Shown piece by piece: positions 9,013-19,356 of a stretch of 49,075 nucleotides of DNA (position 1 is its first letter; each line of letters begins with the position of its first letter). The stretch is taken from contig NZ_DF970228.1 of the NCBI RefSeq assembly GCF_000953855.2, positions 1 to 49,075 on the forward strand, given 5' to 3'. The position numbers were made by a program, and so were the translations under genes. A model generated the notes under the pieces. The model ran no database searches. It had not been told where the DNA came from and worked only from the letters and a program-made list of their open reading frames with translations. The DNA is from Mizugakiibacter sediminis. Its GTDB lineage: Bacteria > Pseudomonadota > Gammaproteobacteria > Xanthomonadales > Rhodanobacteraceae.

Positions 9013-9690
9013 TTACTTCTTCTCTTCCTTGGCCGGGGCGGCGGCCGGAGCCGCGGCAGCCGCGGCGGCGGCCTCGCCCTCGGCGGCGGCCGGCGCTTCC
9101 TCGACTTCTTCCTTCATCGCGTGCGCGGTGACCACCGGATGATCGTGCTCCTTGCCGAGCTTCAGTTCCGGAATCTCCACGCCCTTCGGCAGCTTCAGCT
9201 CGGACAGGTGGATGATGTCGTCCTGCTTCAGGTCGGCCAGGTCGACCTCGATGTACTCCGGCAGGTCCTTCGGCAGGCAGGACACCTCGACTTCGGTCAT
9301 GTTGTGCGAGATCACCACGCCCGAGGTCTTGTGCGCCGGCGACTTCTCCTGGTTCAGGAAGTGCAGCGGCACACGCAGGCGGATCGCCTCGTTCTCGTTG
9401 ATGCGCTGGAAGTCGATGTGCAGCACCTGCAGCTTGTACGGATGCTTCTGCAGGTCGCGCACCAGCACCTTCTGCTTCTTGCCGTCGACCGCGAGGTCGA
9501 GGATCGAGGAGAAGAACCACTCGTTCTTGGCGGCCAGCAGCACGCTGTTGTGCTCGAGCTGGATGCTCTGCGGCGCGGCGCCGCCGCCGTACACCACCGC
9601 CGGCACCATGCCCGCGCGACGCAGGCGGCGGCTCGCACCTTTCCCCTCGTCCTTGCGGCCCTGGGCCGTGATTTCGTGAGTCGTAGCCAT
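9013..9690 (-). CDS. rplY: 50S ribosomal protein L25/general stress protein Ctc
   Basis: A 225-aa long-form L25 (CTC type). The N-terminal L25 domain (ITAQGRKDEGKGASRRLRRAGMVPAVVYGG, described here by its positions 7-36) binds 5S rRNA. It is followed by the TL5-like C-terminal domain and an Ala/Glu-rich disordered tail ending in Lys-Lys. The start ATG at 9690 gives MATTHEITAQG. The gene lies between pth and prs, its usual place in gammaproteobacteria. Confidence 0.96.
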   Translation of the reverse strand: MATTHEITAQGRKDEGKGASRRLRRAGMVPAVVYGGGAAPQSIQLEHNSVLLAAKNEWFFSSILDLAVDGKKQKVLVRDLQKHPYKLQVLHIDFQRINENEAIRLRVPLHFLNQEKSPAHKTSGVVISHNMTEVEVSCLPKDLPEYIEVDLADLKQDDIIHLSELKLPKGVEIPELKLGKEHDHPVVTAHAMKEEVEEAPAAAEGEAAAAAAAAPAAAPAKEEKK

Positions 9691-9783
9691 TTCAGTACAG
9701 CCTCTGTTGCATGATCCGCCTCGCGGCGGCCGGGTGACTCCCCCGCGACCAGGGGAGCCTGTGGGGGCGCGAACGCCCGTATC

Positions 9784-10740
9784 TCAATCCACGTACAGCG
9801 AACTCACCGATTCGCCGAAGGCGATGCGGCGGATCGTCTCCGCCAGCAGCTCGGCCACCGAGAGCTGGCGGATCTTGGCGCAGCCCTGCGCCTCGGCGCG
9901 CAGCGGGATGGTGTCGGTGACCACCAGTTCGTCCAGCTGCGAGCCGTTGATGTTCTGGATCGCCGGCCCCGACAGCACCGGATGGGTGCAGTAGGCGACC
10001 ACCTTGCGCGCGCCGTTCTTCTTCAGCGCCGCGGCCGCCGCGCACAGCGTGCCGGCGGTGTCGACGATGTCGTCGACCAGCACGCAGGTCTTGCCCGCGA
10101 CCTCGCCGATGATGTTCATCACCGTCGCCTCGTTCGGGCGCGGACGGCGCTTGTCGATGATGGCGAGGTCGGCATCGTCCAGGCGCTTGGCGATCGCGCG
10201 CGCGCGCACCACGCCGCCCACGTCGGGGCTGACCACGATCAGGTTGTCCATGCCCTGCGTGCGCCAGATGTCGGCCAGCAGCACCGGCGAGGCGTAGACG
10301 TTGTCGACCGGCAGGTCGAAGAAACCCTGGATCTGGTCGGCGTGGATGTCCACCGTCAGCACGCGGTCGGTGCCGGCGGCGCCGATCATGTTGGCCGCCA
10401 CCTTGGCGGTGATCGGCACGCGCGCCGAGCGCGGACGGCGGTCCTGGCGCGCGTAGCCGAAGTACGGCAGCACCGCGGTCACCGTGGCGGCCGAGGCGCG
10501 CTTGAGCGCGTCCACCAGCACCAGCAGCTCCATCAGGTTGTCGGCGGTCGGCGCGCAGGTCGGCTGGATCACGAACACTTCCTGCCGGCGCACGTTCTCC
10601 TCGATCTCGACCTGCACCTCGCCGTCGGAGAAGCGCCCGACCAGGGCCTTGCCCAGCGGTATGCCGAGGCGGTGCGCGACGTTCTCCGCCAGTTTGCGGT
10701 GCGCATTGCCGGTGAACAGCATCAGACCCGCCGTATTCAC
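9784..10740 (-). CDS. prs: Ribose-phosphate pyrophosphokinase (PRPP synthase)
   Basis: A 318-aa enzyme making PRPP from ribose 5-phosphate and ATP for nucleotide, His and Trp synthesis. Seen in order are [14 protein letters not shown], the FSDGEV segment, [21 protein letters not shown], the metal and catalytic loops near [12 protein letters not shown] and the PRPP-binding loop [13 protein letters not shown]. The start is GTG 10740, preceded by GAGGGG at 6 nt; this gives the normal family length, and no ATG fits as well. tRNA-Gln lies 182 nt upstream and may be co-transcribed. Confidence 0.97.
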   Translation of the reverse strand: MNTAGLMLFTGNAHRKLAENVAHRLGIPLGKALVGRFSDGEVQVEIEENVRRQEVFVIQPTCAPTADNLMELLVLVDALKRASAATVTAVLPYFGYARQDRRPRSARVPITAKVAANMIGAAGTDRVLTVDIHADQIQGFFDLPVDNVYASPVLLADIWRTQGMDNLIVVSPDVGGVVRARAIAKRLDDADLAIIDKRRPRPNEATVMNIIGEVAGKTCVLVDDIVDTAGTLCAAAAALKKNGARKVVAYCTHPVLSGPAIQNINGSQLDELVVTDTIPLRAEAQGCAKIRQLSVAELLAETIRRIAFGESVSSLYVD

Positions 10741-10809
10741 ACGCGTCCCCTCGTCGTGACGACCGCCAAAACCGCCCTGCCCAGAATCGCTCTTGCCCGC
10801 TCCATCAGC

Positions 10810-10826
10810 CCCCTCGCGTCGAGGGG
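10810..10826. other. Small hairpin between tRNA-Gln and prs
   Basis: CCCCTCG-cgt-CGAGGGG is a perfect 7-bp stem with a 3-nt loop in the 182-bp spacer upstream of prs. There is no T-tract on either side, so it is not a standard terminator. It could be an RNA processing or leader structure of the prs transcript. The rest of the spacer shows no gene. Confidence 0.4.
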
Positions 10827-10922
10827 CCGCCGCGGCCTCGCCGGGCCATGGCGGGACGCGGAGGCATGCGGCGGTAGCTCGAAGCCGCAAACGCTCATCG
10901 CTTCACCGCGAACCACAACCGA

Positions 10923-10998
10923 TGGCTGGGGCGGCAGGACTCGAACCTGCGAATGCGGGAATCAAAATCCCGTGCCTTACCAGCTTGGCGACGCCCCA
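10923..10998 (-). tRNA. tRNA-Gln (anticodon TTG)
   Basis: A 76-nt cloverleaf on the minus strand. Acceptor TGGGGCG pairs with CGCCCCA, G73 is followed by an encoded CCA (10923-10925), and the anticodon loop TTTTGAT gives TTG. Its first 22 nt are also the last codons and stop of ispE (stop TAA at 10977-10979 lies in the D-arm), so transcript cleavage at the tRNA 5' end would remove the ispE stop codon. Confidence 0.97.
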
Positions 10999-11849
10999 GC
11001 GCGAAACGTTGCGACCGCGGCGATCAGCGGCGAGACGTCCACGCCGCCGGCCACCCAGGCCGCGAATTCCGCGGGGCAGCGCCGCGCCACGGCCTCGGCT
11101 TCGGCGCGCGTGCCGGTCTCGAGAAAGACGCAGCCGCCGCTGCCGGAAAGCCGTGCCGGACCGAACCCGCCGAGCCAGTCCAGCGCCGCGGCCACCCGGG
11201 GGTAGCGCGCGCGCACGACCGGCTCGAAGGCGTTCTCCGTCGCCGCCCCGGAGAGAAAGCGCGAAATTGTCGCCGGCGCGGCATTGCGTGTCAATTCAGG
11301 CGCTTGGAACAGCGGCCCGGTGGGCACCTGCACGCCGGGGTCGAGCACGACGTAGGCGCGCGGCGGCAGTTCGAGCGGGGTCAGCCGCTCGCCGACGCCC
11401 TCGGCCCAGGCCGAGCGGCCGCGCACGAACACCGGCACGTCGGCGCCGAGGCGCAGACCCAGCGCGGCCAGCGCGTCCTCGCCGAGGCCGGTGCCCCACA
11501 GTTCGTTCAGCGCCACCAGCACCGTCGCCGCGTCCGAGCTGCCGCCGCCGAGGCCGCCGCCCATCGGGATGCGCTTGTCCAGCGCGATGTCGGCGCCGCG
11601 CGCGCTGCCGGCGACCTCTTTCAGCAGATGCGCGGCGCGCAGGCAGAGATCGGCCTCGGCGGGCACGCCGGGCAGCGCGTCGTGGCGCTCGATGCGGCCG
11701 TCCGCGCGCACGCGCAGGCGCAGCGTGTCGCCCCAGTCGAGCAGGCGGAACACGGTCTGCAGTTCGTGATAGCCGTCGGCGCGCCGGCCGACGATGCGCA
11801 GGAACAGATTGAGCTTGGCCGGCGCCGGCCAGGCGCTCCAGCCGTTCAC
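10977..11849 (-). CDS. ispE: 4-diphosphocytidyl-2-C-methyl-D-erythritol kinase
   Basis: A 290-aa GHMP-family kinase of the MEP isoprenoid pathway, phosphorylating CDP-ME. The N-terminal [24 protein letters not shown] is diagnostic, with the catalytic Lys and the substrate-binding region. The ATP-binding GHMP loop [17 protein letters not shown] and the late GSGGCVF follow. The start is GTG 11849, which overlaps the lolB stop (GTGA), the conserved lolB-ispE coupling. The stop codon lies 22 nt inside the tRNA-Gln gene. Confidence 0.96.
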   Translation of the reverse strand: MNGWSAWPAPAKLNLFLRIVGRRADGYHELQTVFRLLDWGDTLRLRVRADGRIERHDALPGVPAEADLCLRAAHLLKEVAGSARGADIALDKRIPMGGGLGGGSSDAATVLVALNELWGTGLGEDALAALGLRLGADVPVFVRGRSAWAEGVGERLTPLELPPRAYVVLDPGVQVPTGPLFQAPELTRNAAPATISRFLSGAATENAFEPVVRARYPRVAAALDWLGGFGPARLSGSGGCVFLETGTRAEAEAVARRCPAEFAAWVAGGVDVSPLIAAVATFRAGASPSW

Positions 11850-12457
11850 GGCAACTGCCAGCGTTCGATCGCCACGCGCACGCGGTACGGCGCGCGCTCG
11901 GCGAACACCTTCTGCGGCAGCGGCGGCTGGCGGTCGGTGTACCAGTCGCGGTACTCCACCCTCCAGCCGTCCTGCTCGAGCGTGCTGGGCAGGCCGTCGG
12001 CGCCGAAGGCGAGTTCCGCCGGGCCTTGCGCGCGCAGGCCGCGCACCCACGCCGCCAGCTCGGCCAGCGGCACGTGCCAGCCGAGCTCGCGCGCCAGCAG
12101 GCGCTCGGCGTCGGCGTCGCGCAGCGGCTGCGTGTCCAGGCCTTCCAGCACGGCGCCGTCCGGACCGCCCTGCAGGCGGAAGCTCTTGCCGGTGACCGGC
12201 GCGCGCACGACGAAGGTGTACTCCGCGCCGTCCTGCATCCATTCGAGCGTGCCGCTGCCGCCGTCCTTGCCGTTGGAGACGACGATGCGCGCGGTCAGCG
12301 ACCAGCGATCCAGCGGCGCCAGCGCGCGCTCGCGCGCGGCCTGCGCGGCGAGCAGTTCGGCGTCGCCGCCGCGGCGCACCGCCACCGGCGCGCAGGCGGC
12401 CAGCGCCAGCAGGATCAGCGCCGCCGGCAGGCGCCTCGCGCGAAGCGATGCGCGCAT
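11846..12457 (-). CDS. lolB: Outer-membrane lipoprotein receptor LolB
   Basis: A 203-aa lipoprotein that accepts lipoproteins from LolA and inserts them in the outer membrane. The signal peptide ends in a lipobox LAAC with Cys at about residue 22. The LolB fold follows, with [46 protein letters not shown] and the final [14 protein letters not shown]. It starts at ATG 12457, sharing one base with the stop of the upstream TPR gene (TGATG), and its stop overlaps the ispE start. The gene order is conserved in gammaproteobacteria. Confidence 0.94.
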   Translation of the reverse strand: MRASLRARRLPAALILLALAACAPVAVRRGGDAELLAAQAARERALAPLDRWSLTARIVVSNGKDGGSGTLEWMQDGAEYTFVVRAPVTGKSFRLQGGPDGAVLEGLDTQPLRDADAERLLARELGWHVPLAELAAWVRGLRAQGPAELAFGADGLPSTLEQDGWRVEYRDWYTDRQPPLPQKVFAERAPYRVRVAIERWQLP

Positions 12458-14202
12458 CACGGACGCAGCCGCTGCAGAGTGGCGTTCAGCGCGCGGTTCT
12501 TCGGGTCGAGCCTGTGCGCCTCGTCGAACACCTTGCGCGCCGCGCCCTTCTCGCCGCGCATCCACAGCACCTCGCCGTAGTGCGCGCCGACCTCGGGATC
12601 CTTGCGCGCCCCCCACGCCCTGGCGAGGTACTGCGCGGCCTGGTCGAGATGGCCCAGGCGGTATTGCAGCCAGCCCCAGGAGTCGATCAGCGCGGGCTCG
12701 TCCGGCTTCTTCGCCAGCGCCTGCTTCAGCAGGGCCTCGGCCTCGTCGAGCCGCTGGTTGCTGTCGGCCAGGGTGTAGCCGAGCGCGTTCATCGCGTCGA
12801 CGTCGCCGGGCTTGAGCTCCAGCACGCGGCGCAGGTCGCGCACGGCCGCGGCGGTGCGTCCGCCCTCGGCGTAGGCCAGCGCGCGGCCGTACAGCAGGTC
12901 GGTGTCGTCGGGGAACAGCGCCAGCGCGCGGGTGTACACCTCCGCGGCCTGGTCGTTGGCGTCGGCGCGCGCGTACAGCTCGGCGTCCAGCGCATAGGCC
13001 TGGCGCTGGCGGGCCGGATCGCCGGCGTAGTCCTGTTGCAGCTCGCGGGCCAGCGCGTGGGCGTCGTCGCTGCGTCCGGCCTTGTCCAGCAGCACGGCGC
13101 TGCGCTGGGCGGCGTCGAAGGCGTGCTCGTCGTCGGGCGGCACCTGCTCGTACCACTTCAGCGCCTCGGCGTCGCGGCCGATCAGCTCGGCGATCTGGCC
13201 GAGCAGGTAGCGGCTGCTGTCGCGGACATCCGGCGGCGCTTTCTTCAGCTCGCCGTACAGGCGCGTCAGCGCGGGCTTGTCGTCGGCGCGCGCGGCGAAG
13301 GCGGCGCGTGCGGCGTAGGTGGTGGCGTCCTGCGGACCGGCCGCCAGCACGCGCGCGGCTTCCGCGTTCTCGCCCAGTTCGCCGAGCAGGCTGGCGTAGC
13401 CGAGGCGCAGCCGCGCGTCCTTGGGCGACTTCGCCAGCGCCTTGCCCCACAACGCCCTGGCGCCGGCCTTGTCGCCGGCCTGCAGCTTGAGTTGCGCGGC
13501 CCAGGCGTAGCTGGCGGCGCCGCCGAAGCGCTGCAGCGCGGCGTCGGCGATGCGCTGCGCGTAGGCGTGCCGGCCCAGCTTCTCGCCGAGTTCGCTCATC
13601 GCCACCCACAGGTTCTCGTCCTTGGGCGACAGGCGCTCGGGCGTGGCCACGGCCTCGAGCAGCGCGCCGGCCATGGCAGTGTCGCGCGCGCCGTTCAGCA
13701 CGCGACCGAAGGCGCGCCAGCCGTCCTGGCCGGTGGCGGTCAGCGCGCGCAACTGGCGCTCGGCCTCCTCGCGGTTGCCCTGGTTGATCGCCAGTTGCGC
13801 GCGCGCCTGGGCGAGGCCCGCCGCGTCGGCGCCCAGCGCGGTCCAGCGCGCGAGGCCGCGGTTTGCGAGGTCGGCGTCGTTGACGGCGATCGCCAGGCCG
13901 ACCGCGCGCTCGGCCACGCGCGGATCCCTGGACAGCGCCGCCGCGCGCGCGTAGGCCTGCGCCGCCTCCTTCAGATGGTTGCCGGCCAGCGCGAACTCGC
14001 CCGCCATCAATTGCGCGGCGAGATCGCGGTCGGCGGGCGTGGCCGGCACCTGCAGCGTCGCCAGCGGCTGCGCGGCGGCCGGGGCCTGCGCGGAGGACGG
14101 CCGCCGCGGCAATTGCGCGCAGCCGGCCAGCACCGCGAGCGTCAGTGCCGCGCCTGCTGCAAACTGCCGCAGTTGCTTGATATTGCGACGCCTGCTCCGC
14201 AC
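12457..14202 (-). CDS. Tetratricopeptide-repeat lipoprotein upstream of lolB
   Basis: A 581-aa protein made almost wholly of tetratricopeptide repeats after a lipoprotein signal peptide (lipobox LAGC, Cys near residue 28). Clear TPR units include the stretch with [28 protein letters not shown] and its neighbours (residues about 460-570). The start GTG 14202 is chosen because GGAGG stands 6 nt upstream. It is divergent from hemA and translationally linked to lolB (TGATG). TPR proteins at this position are common in the Lysobacterales and other gammaproteobacteria; the partner is unknown, and a role at the outer membrane is inference from the lipobox and the lolB neighbour. Confidence 0.85.
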   Translation of the reverse strand: MRSRRRNIKQLRQFAAGAALTLAVLAGCAQLPRRPSSAQAPAAAQPLATLQVPATPADRDLAAQLMAGEFALAGNHLKEAAQAYARAAALSRDPRVAERAVGLAIAVNDADLANRGLARWTALGADAAGLAQARAQLAINQGNREEAERQLRALTATGQDGWRAFGRVLNGARDTAMAGALLEAVATPERLSPKDENLWVAMSELGEKLGRHAYAQRIADAALQRFGGAASYAWAAQLKLQAGDKAGARALWGKALAKSPKDARLRLGYASLLGELGENAEAARVLAAGPQDATTYAARAAFAARADDKPALTRLYGELKKAPPDVRDSSRYLLGQIAELIGRDAEALKWYEQVPPDDEHAFDAAQRSAVLLDKAGRSDDAHALARELQQDYAGDPARQRQAYALDAELYARADANDQAAEVYTRALALFPDDTDLLYGRALAYAEGGRTAAAVRDLRRVLELKPGDVDAMNALGYTLADSNQRLDEAEALLKQALAKKPDEPALIDSWGWLQYRLGHLDQAAQYLARAWGARKDPEVGAHYGEVLWMRGEKGAARKVFDEAHRLDPKNRALNATLQRLRP

Positions 14203-14317
14203 AATTCGCCTCCGTCATCCCATGCCGGCGCGCCTTTCGCCGCGCGCCACGCCGCTGGCCTGCCGCGCACCGAGCGCAGGCCAAGCTTAGCCGATTGTCG
14301 CATCCACACCGCGCGCC

Positions 14318-15598
14318 ATGCCGCTGATCGCCCTAGGGCTCAACCACCTCACCGCGCCGCTCGACCTGCGCGAACAGGTGGCGTTCGCGCCCGAGGACAC
14401 GCCGGCGGCGCTGACCGATCTGGCCGGACTGCCGGGCGTGGAGGAAGCGCTGATCCTCTCCACCTGCAACCGCACCGAGCTGTACTGCTCGGTGGCGCCC
14501 GGCGCGGAACAGGCGCCGCTGGAATGGCTGCGCCGCCACCATCGCTTGACCGCGGCCCGGCTCGACGAGTTCCTCTATCGCCACGAGGAGGACGCGGCGG
14601 TGCGGCACATGTTCCGCGTCGCCACCGGGCTGGAGTCGATGGTGCTGGGCGAGCCGCAGATCCTCGGCCAGGTCAAGGACGCCTACCAGTCCGCGCGCGC
14701 CGCGCACACCCTGCGCGCGCCGATGGAGCGCCTGCTGCAACACACCTTCGCCGTCGCCAAGCGCGTGCGCACCGACACGCGCATCGGCGCGCACACCGTG
14801 TCGGTGGCGTTCACGGCGGTGCGTCTGGCCGAGCAGATGTTCACCGACCTCGGCGAAGCCTGCGTGCTGCTGATCGGCGCCGGCGAGACGATCGAACTGG
14901 CCGCGCGCCACCTGGTCGACCGCCACGTGCGCCGCCTGATCGTCGCCAACCGCACGCTGGAGAACGCGCAGGCGCTGGCCGCGCGCGTCGGCGGTTACGC
15001 CGTCGCGCTGGCCGACCTGGCGCAGCACCTCGCCGAGGCCGACATCGTGATCGCCTCCACCGCCAGCCGCGAGCCGGTGCTGAACCGCGCCACCGTCGAG
15101 CAGGCGATCCGCCAGCGCCGCCACCGGCCGATGTTCCTGGTCGACATCGCCGTGCCGCGCGACATCGAAGCCGGCGTCGCCGAACTGGACGACGTGTTCC
15201 TGTACACCATCGACGACCTGCGCCACGTGATCGACGAGAACCGCCGCTCGCGCGAGGCGGCCGCGCGCGAGGCGGAAACGATCATCGACCTGCAGGTCGA
15301 GCGCTACATGGCCTGGCGCCGCGCGCTGACGGTGAAGAATCCGCTGCTGGCGCTGCGCGGCAACGCCGAGGCGCAGCGCGACGAAGTGCTGGCGCGCGCC
15401 CGCGCCATGCTGGCCCACGGCCGCGCGCCGGACGAGGCGCTGGCCTTCCTTGCCAACACGCTGACCAACAAGCTGCTGCACGCGCCCAGCGCGCGCTTGC
15501 GCGAAGCCGCGCAAGCCGGCGACGTCGACCTGCTGCACGCGGCCGAGCGCCTGTACGGGCTGGACGAAGGCGGCGGCGACGGCACGTCCACGCCCTGA
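14318..15598 (+). CDS. hemA: Glutamyl-tRNA reductase
   Basis: A 426-aa enzyme that reduces glutamyl-tRNA(Glu) with NADPH to glutamate-1-semialdehyde, the first step of tetrapyrrole synthesis. The catalytic Cys lies in [11 protein letters not shown] near residue 50. [16 protein letters not shown], the NADPH-binding [16 protein letters not shown] and [20 protein letters not shown] follow, with the C-terminal dimerisation helices at 300-400. It is divergent from the TPR lipoprotein (115-bp spacer) and lies 10 nt upstream of prfA, the classic hemA-prfA pair. Confidence 0.97.
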   Translation: MPLIALGLNHLTAPLDLREQVAFAPEDTPAALTDLAGLPGVEEALILSTCNRTELYCSVAPGAEQAPLEWLRRHHRLTAARLDEFLYRHEEDAAVRHMFRVATGLESMVLGEPQILGQVKDAYQSARAAHTLRAPMERLLQHTFAVAKRVRTDTRIGAHTVSVAFTAVRLAEQMFTDLGEACVLLIGAGETIELAARHLVDRHVRRLIVANRTLENAQALAARVGGYAVALADLAQHLAEADIVIASTASREPVLNRATVEQAIRQRRHRPMFLVDIAVPRDIEAGVAELDDVFLYTIDDLRHVIDENRRSREAAAREAETIIDLQVERYMAWRRALTVKNPLLALRGNAEAQRDEVLARARAMLAHGRAPDEALAFLANTLTNKLLHAPSARLREAAQAGDVDLLHAAERLYGLDEGGGDGTSTP

Positions 15599-15608
15599 CG
15601 CCCGCCGC

Positions 15609-16691
15609 ATGACGCCCTCGATCCGTCGCAAGCTCGAACAGCTCGCCGAACGCCACCGGGAACTCGGCCTGCTGCTCGCCCAGCCGGACGTGCACGCCGA
15701 CGGCGCGCGCTTCCGCGCGCTGTCGCGCGAGTACGCGCAGCTCGGCCCGCTCGCCGCCGCGCTGGCCGAACACGACGCCGCCGCGCGCAATCTCGCCGAC
15801 AGCCGCGAGATGCTGAAAGATCCGGATTTCCGCGAGCTGGCGCAGGAAGACATCGCCCGCCTGGAGGCGCGCCTCGCCGAACTCGAACGCGAACTGCAAC
15901 TGCTGCTGATCCCGAAGGATCCGCGCGACGAGGCCAACCTCTACCTCGAAGTGCGCGCCGGCACCGGCGGCGACGAGGCGGCGCTGTTCGCCGGCGACCT
16001 GTTCCGCATGTACGCGCGCTACGCCGAGCGCAAGCGCTGGTGCGTCGAGATCCTTTCCGCGCACGAGGGCGAGCACGGCGGCTACAAGGAAGTGATCGCG
16101 CGCGTCGAGGGCAAGGGCGCCTACTCGCGCCTGAAGTTCGAATCCGGCACGCACCGCGTGCAGCGCGTGCCGGCGACCGAATCGCAGGGCCGCATCCACA
16201 CCTCGGCGGCGACGGTGGCGATCCTGCCGGAACTCGACGAGATCGAGGACGTCGAAGTGAAGGAGTCGGAGCTGAAGATCGACACCTTCCGCGCCTCCGG
16301 CGCCGGCGGCCAGCACGTCAACAAGACCGAATCGGCGATCCGCATCACCCACCTGCCGACCGGCATCGTCGTCGAGTGCCAGGACGAGCGCAGCCAGCAC
16401 AAGAACCGCGCGCGGGCGATGGCGCTGCTGAAGGCGCGCCTGCTCGACGAGCAGCGCTCGAAGCAGGTCGCCGCGCAAACCGAGTCGCGCCGCCTGCAGG
16501 TCGGCTCCGGCGACCGCAGCCAGCGCATCCGCACCTACAACTTCCCGCAAGGGCGCGTCACCGACCACCGCATCAACCTGACGCTGTACCGCCTGCCGGA
16601 GATCGTCGACGGCGATCTCGACGAACTGATCGACGCGCTCGCGCGCGAACACCAGGCCGACCAGCTGCAAGCACTGACGGAGACCGCATGA
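15609..16691 (+). CDS. prfA: Peptide chain release factor 1
   Basis: A 360-aa RF1 that terminates translation at UAA and UAG. The stop-recognition PAT tripeptide is visible in [10 protein letters not shown] near residue 187. The catalytic GGQ lies in [15 protein letters not shown] near residue 235, the site methylated by PrmC. The family length is exact. The stop overlaps the start of the following acetyltransferase gene (ATGA at 16688-16691). Confidence 0.97.
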   Translation: MTPSIRRKLEQLAERHRELGLLLAQPDVHADGARFRALSREYAQLGPLAAALAEHDAAARNLADSREMLKDPDFRELAQEDIARLEARLAELERELQLLLIPKDPRDEANLYLEVRAGTGGDEAALFAGDLFRMYARYAERKRWCVEILSAHEGEHGGYKEVIARVEGKGAYSRLKFESGTHRVQRVPATESQGRIHTSAATVAILPELDEIEDVEVKESELKIDTFRASGAGGQHVNKTESAIRITHLPTGIVVECQDERSQHKNRARAMALLKARLLDEQRSKQVAAQTESRRLQVGSGDRSQRIRTYNFPQGRVTDHRINLTLYRLPEIVDGDLDELIDALAREHQADQLQALTETA

Positions 16692-17134
16692 GCCTCGTCA
16701 TCGCCCGCGCCACCCTCGCCGACCTCGACGATCTCGCCGCGCTGTTCGACGGCTATCGCCAGTTCTATGGGCAGCCCGCCGACCCGGCGCGGGCGGCGGC
16801 GTTCCTGCGCGCGCGCATGCAGGCCGACGAATCGGCGATCTTCCTCGCCCGCGACGGCGGCAGCGCCGTCGGCTTCACCCAGCTCTACCCGGTGTGGAGT
16901 TCCGTGCGCACCGGCCGCGCCTGGCTGCTGAACGACCTCTACGTCGCCCCGCCGGCGCGCGGCCGCGGCGTCGCCCGCGCCCTGCTGGACGCCGCGCGCG
17001 AGCACGGCCGCGCCACCGGCGCGCGCTACCTGCAGCTCGAAACGGCGCGCGACAACCTGGTCGCGCAGCGCCTGTACGAAGCGCACGGCTGGCAGCGCGA
17101 CGAGGCGATGTACACCTACCACCTCGCACTGTGA
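16688..17134 (+). CDS. GNAT-family N-acetyltransferase
   Basis: A 148-aa single-domain GNAT protein. The acetyl-CoA-binding motif A is seen as [22 protein letters not shown] (residues about 79-100), followed by [21 protein letters not shown], typical of the C-terminal half. The substrate is not predictable. It overlaps prfA by 4 nt. The position after prfA is usually taken by prmC, but this protein has no methyltransferase motif and so is not an RF1 methylase. Confidence 0.88.
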   Translation: MSLVIARATLADLDDLAALFDGYRQFYGQPADPARAAAFLRARMQADESAIFLARDGGSAVGFTQLYPVWSSVRTGRAWLLNDLYVAPPARGRGVARALLDAAREHGRATGARYLQLETARDNLVAQRLYEAHGWQRDEAMYTYHLAL

Positions 17135-17199
17135 CCCCGCTGGCGCGCGCGCGCCGCCTGCGCTAGCGTCGGGCCTCCGCCGCCACCGCCCCGAGGCGC

Positions 17200-19281
17200 A
17201 TGGACCTCGCCGCCAGCCTGGACCGCATCGTCGCCCTGCTCGAACAGGGGCGCGCCGCCGATGCCGAGCACGCCGCGCGCATCGCGCGCATGCAGTTCCC
17301 CGCCGCCGCCGAAGCCGCGCGCCTGCACGGCGCGGCGCTGCTGCGCCTGGAACGGCCGGCGGAAGCGCGCGGCGCGTTCGAGTCGGCGATCGCGCTGGCG
17401 CCGCACGCGTTCGAGGCGCACGTCAACCTCGGCAGCGCCCTGCTCGCCTGCGGCGACGCCGAAGGCGCCGAGCGCGCGCTGCTGCACGCGCTGGCGCTGG
17501 CGCCCGGTCATCCGGCGGTGCTGAACGGGCTCGGCAACGCGCGCCGCGCGCGCGGCGACCTCGCCGGCGCGCGCGAAGCCTACGCCGCGGTGACGCGCGT
17601 CGCGCCGCACTACGCGCCGGCCTGGCTGAACCTGGCCGGCGTGGAACTCGACGAAGGCGCCGCCGCCGCGGCCGAAGCGCACGCGCGCCAGGCGCAGATG
17701 CTGGCGCCCGGCGCCGACGCCGCGCTGCTGCTCGGCCACGCGCTGGCCGCACAGGGCCGCATCGAGGAAGCCGAGGCCGTCTATGCCGCCGGCTGCGCGC
17801 GCGCGCCGCAGGATGCGCGGCTCGCCTACCAGGTCGGGCTGATGGCGGAAGAGCGCCGCGACCTCGCGCGCGCGGCCGCCGCGTACGAGCAAGTGCTGCG
17901 CATCGATCCCGATCACGGCCAGGCGCTCGGCCAGCTCGCCTTCGTCAAGCGCTCGCGCTGCGACTGGCAAGGACTGGACGCGCTGTCGCGGCGCCTGCGC
18001 GACCACGTCGCCGCCGGACGCCCCGGCGTCTCGCCGTTCGCCTTCCTCGCCGAAGACAGCACGCCCGCCGAGCAGCTCGCCTGCGCGCGCCTGCTGTCGC
18101 AGGGCGTCGAACGCGCGGCGGCCCCGCAGCGCGCGCGGCTGGGTTTCGCGCACGCGCGCCGCGCGCCCGGCGCGCCGCCGCGCGTCGGCTTCCTCGCCAA
18201 CGGCTTCGGCGAGCACGCCACCGCCCTGCTGACCGCGGCGTTCTTCGAGCACCTGCGCGACACCGGCGTCGAGTTCCATCTGTTCGCCACCAGCCGCGAC
18301 GACGGCGGCGCGCTGCGCCGGCGCCTGCGCGCCGCCGCGCATGCGCTGCACGAGGTCGCCGCGCTACCCGCCTTCGAGGTGGCGCGGCGCGTGCACGCCG
18401 CCGGCATCGAGATCCTGCTCGACCTCGACGGCTACTGCGGCGGCGGCATGCCCGGCGTGTTCGCGCTGCGTCCCGCGCCGCTGCAGGTGAACTGGCTGGC
18501 CTATCCGGGCACGATGGGCGCGGGCTTCATCGACTACGCGATCGCCGACCGCTGCGTGTTGCCGGACGCGTTGCGTCCGCACTTCTCCGAGGCGGTCGCG
18601 TACCTGCCACGCTGCTACCAGCCGTCCGATCCGACGCGCGCGGTGCCCGCGCCGCCGCCGCGCGCGCAGCTCGGCCTGCCGGACACCGGCATGGTGTACG
18701 TCTGCTTCAACAACGCCTTCAAGCTCAACCCGCGCAGCTTCGCGCGCATGTGCGCGGTGCTGCGCGCGGTGCCGGACGCGGCGCTGTGGCTGCTGTCCGG
18801 CGCCGACGGCGCCGACGACCGCCTGCGCGCGGCGGCGCGCGCGCAGGGCGTCGACCCGGCGCGGCTGGTGTTCGCCGCCAAGCGGCCGCACCTCGAGTAT
18901 CTCGCGCTGTACCGCCACGCCGACCTGTTCCTCGACACCGAAACCTACAACGCGCACACCACCGCCTCCGACGCGATCTGGGCCGGCTGCCCGGTGCTGA
19001 CGCGGCCGGGGGGGACGTTCGCCGCGCGCGTCGCCGCCAGCCTCAATCATCACCTCGGCCTGGATCGCCTGAACGCCGCCGGCGACGAGGCCTTCGTCGA
19101 CACCGCCGTGCGCCTCGGCCGCGACGCCGCCGCGCGCGCCGCGCTGCGCGCCGAACTGGCCGAGCGCCGCGCGGCCAGCGGCCTGTTCAACATGGCCGCC
19201 TACGCGCGCGACTTCGCCACCCTGCTGCGCGCCATGGCCGAGCGCCGCCGCGCCGGCCTGCCGCCCGCCGACCTCGGCTGA
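17200..19281 (+). CDS. TPR protein with SPINDLY/OGT-type glycosyltransferase domain
   Basis: A 693-aa protein with tetratricopeptide repeats at about 1-260 and a Glyco_transf_41 (O-GlcNAc transferase-like) domain at about 315-685. The latter shows DLDGYCGGGMPGVFALRPAP, LAYPGTMGAGFIDYAIAD, LPRCYQPSD, FNNAFKLNP and the sugar-nucleotide-binding DTETYNAHTTASDAIWAG. This is the architecture of bacterial OGT homologues, which probably transfer a sugar from a nucleotide donor to protein Ser/Thr. The donor and targets are unknown. The start ATG 17200 matches the first TPR helix. It stands alone between the GNAT gene and moaB, in the same direction. Confidence 0.88.
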   Translation: MDLAASLDRIVALLEQGRAADAEHAARIARMQFPAAAEAARLHGAALLRLERPAEARGAFESAIALAPHAFEAHVNLGSALLACGDAEGAERALLHALALAPGHPAVLNGLGNARRARGDLAGAREAYAAVTRVAPHYAPAWLNLAGVELDEGAAAAAEAHARQAQMLAPGADAALLLGHALAAQGRIEEAEAVYAAGCARAPQDARLAYQVGLMAEERRDLARAAAAYEQVLRIDPDHGQALGQLAFVKRSRCDWQGLDALSRRLRDHVAAGRPGVSPFAFLAEDSTPAEQLACARLLSQGVERAAAPQRARLGFAHARRAPGAPPRVGFLANGFGEHATALLTAAFFEHLRDTGVEFHLFATSRDDGGALRRRLRAAAHALHEVAALPAFEVARRVHAAGIEILLDLDGYCGGGMPGVFALRPAPLQVNWLAYPGTMGAGFIDYAIADRCVLPDALRPHFSEAVAYLPRCYQPSDPTRAVPAPPPRAQLGLPDTGMVYVCFNNAFKLNPRSFARMCAVLRAVPDAALWLLSGADGADDRLRAAARAQGVDPARLVFAAKRPHLEYLALYRHADLFLDTETYNAHTTASDAIWAGCPVLTRPGGTFAARVAASLNHHLGLDRLNAAGDEAFVDTAVRLGRDAAARAALRAELAERRAASGLFNMAAYARDFATLLRAMAERRRAGLPPADLG

Positions 19282-19356
19282 GCCGCGCCCGCCGCACCCT
19301 CCGCGCGGCAAACCGCCCGCTTCCGCGCCCGTCCGCGACGCGCTAGGCTGCCGCGC

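Noticed and set aside
9691-9783. Terminator between prs and rplY
   Set aside because: GC-rich partial inverted repeats are present but there is no T-tract, and co-transcription is usual for these genes.
16688-17134. prmC (RF1 methyltransferase) after prfA
   Set aside because: The protein has GNAT motifs and no NPPY methyltransferase motif.
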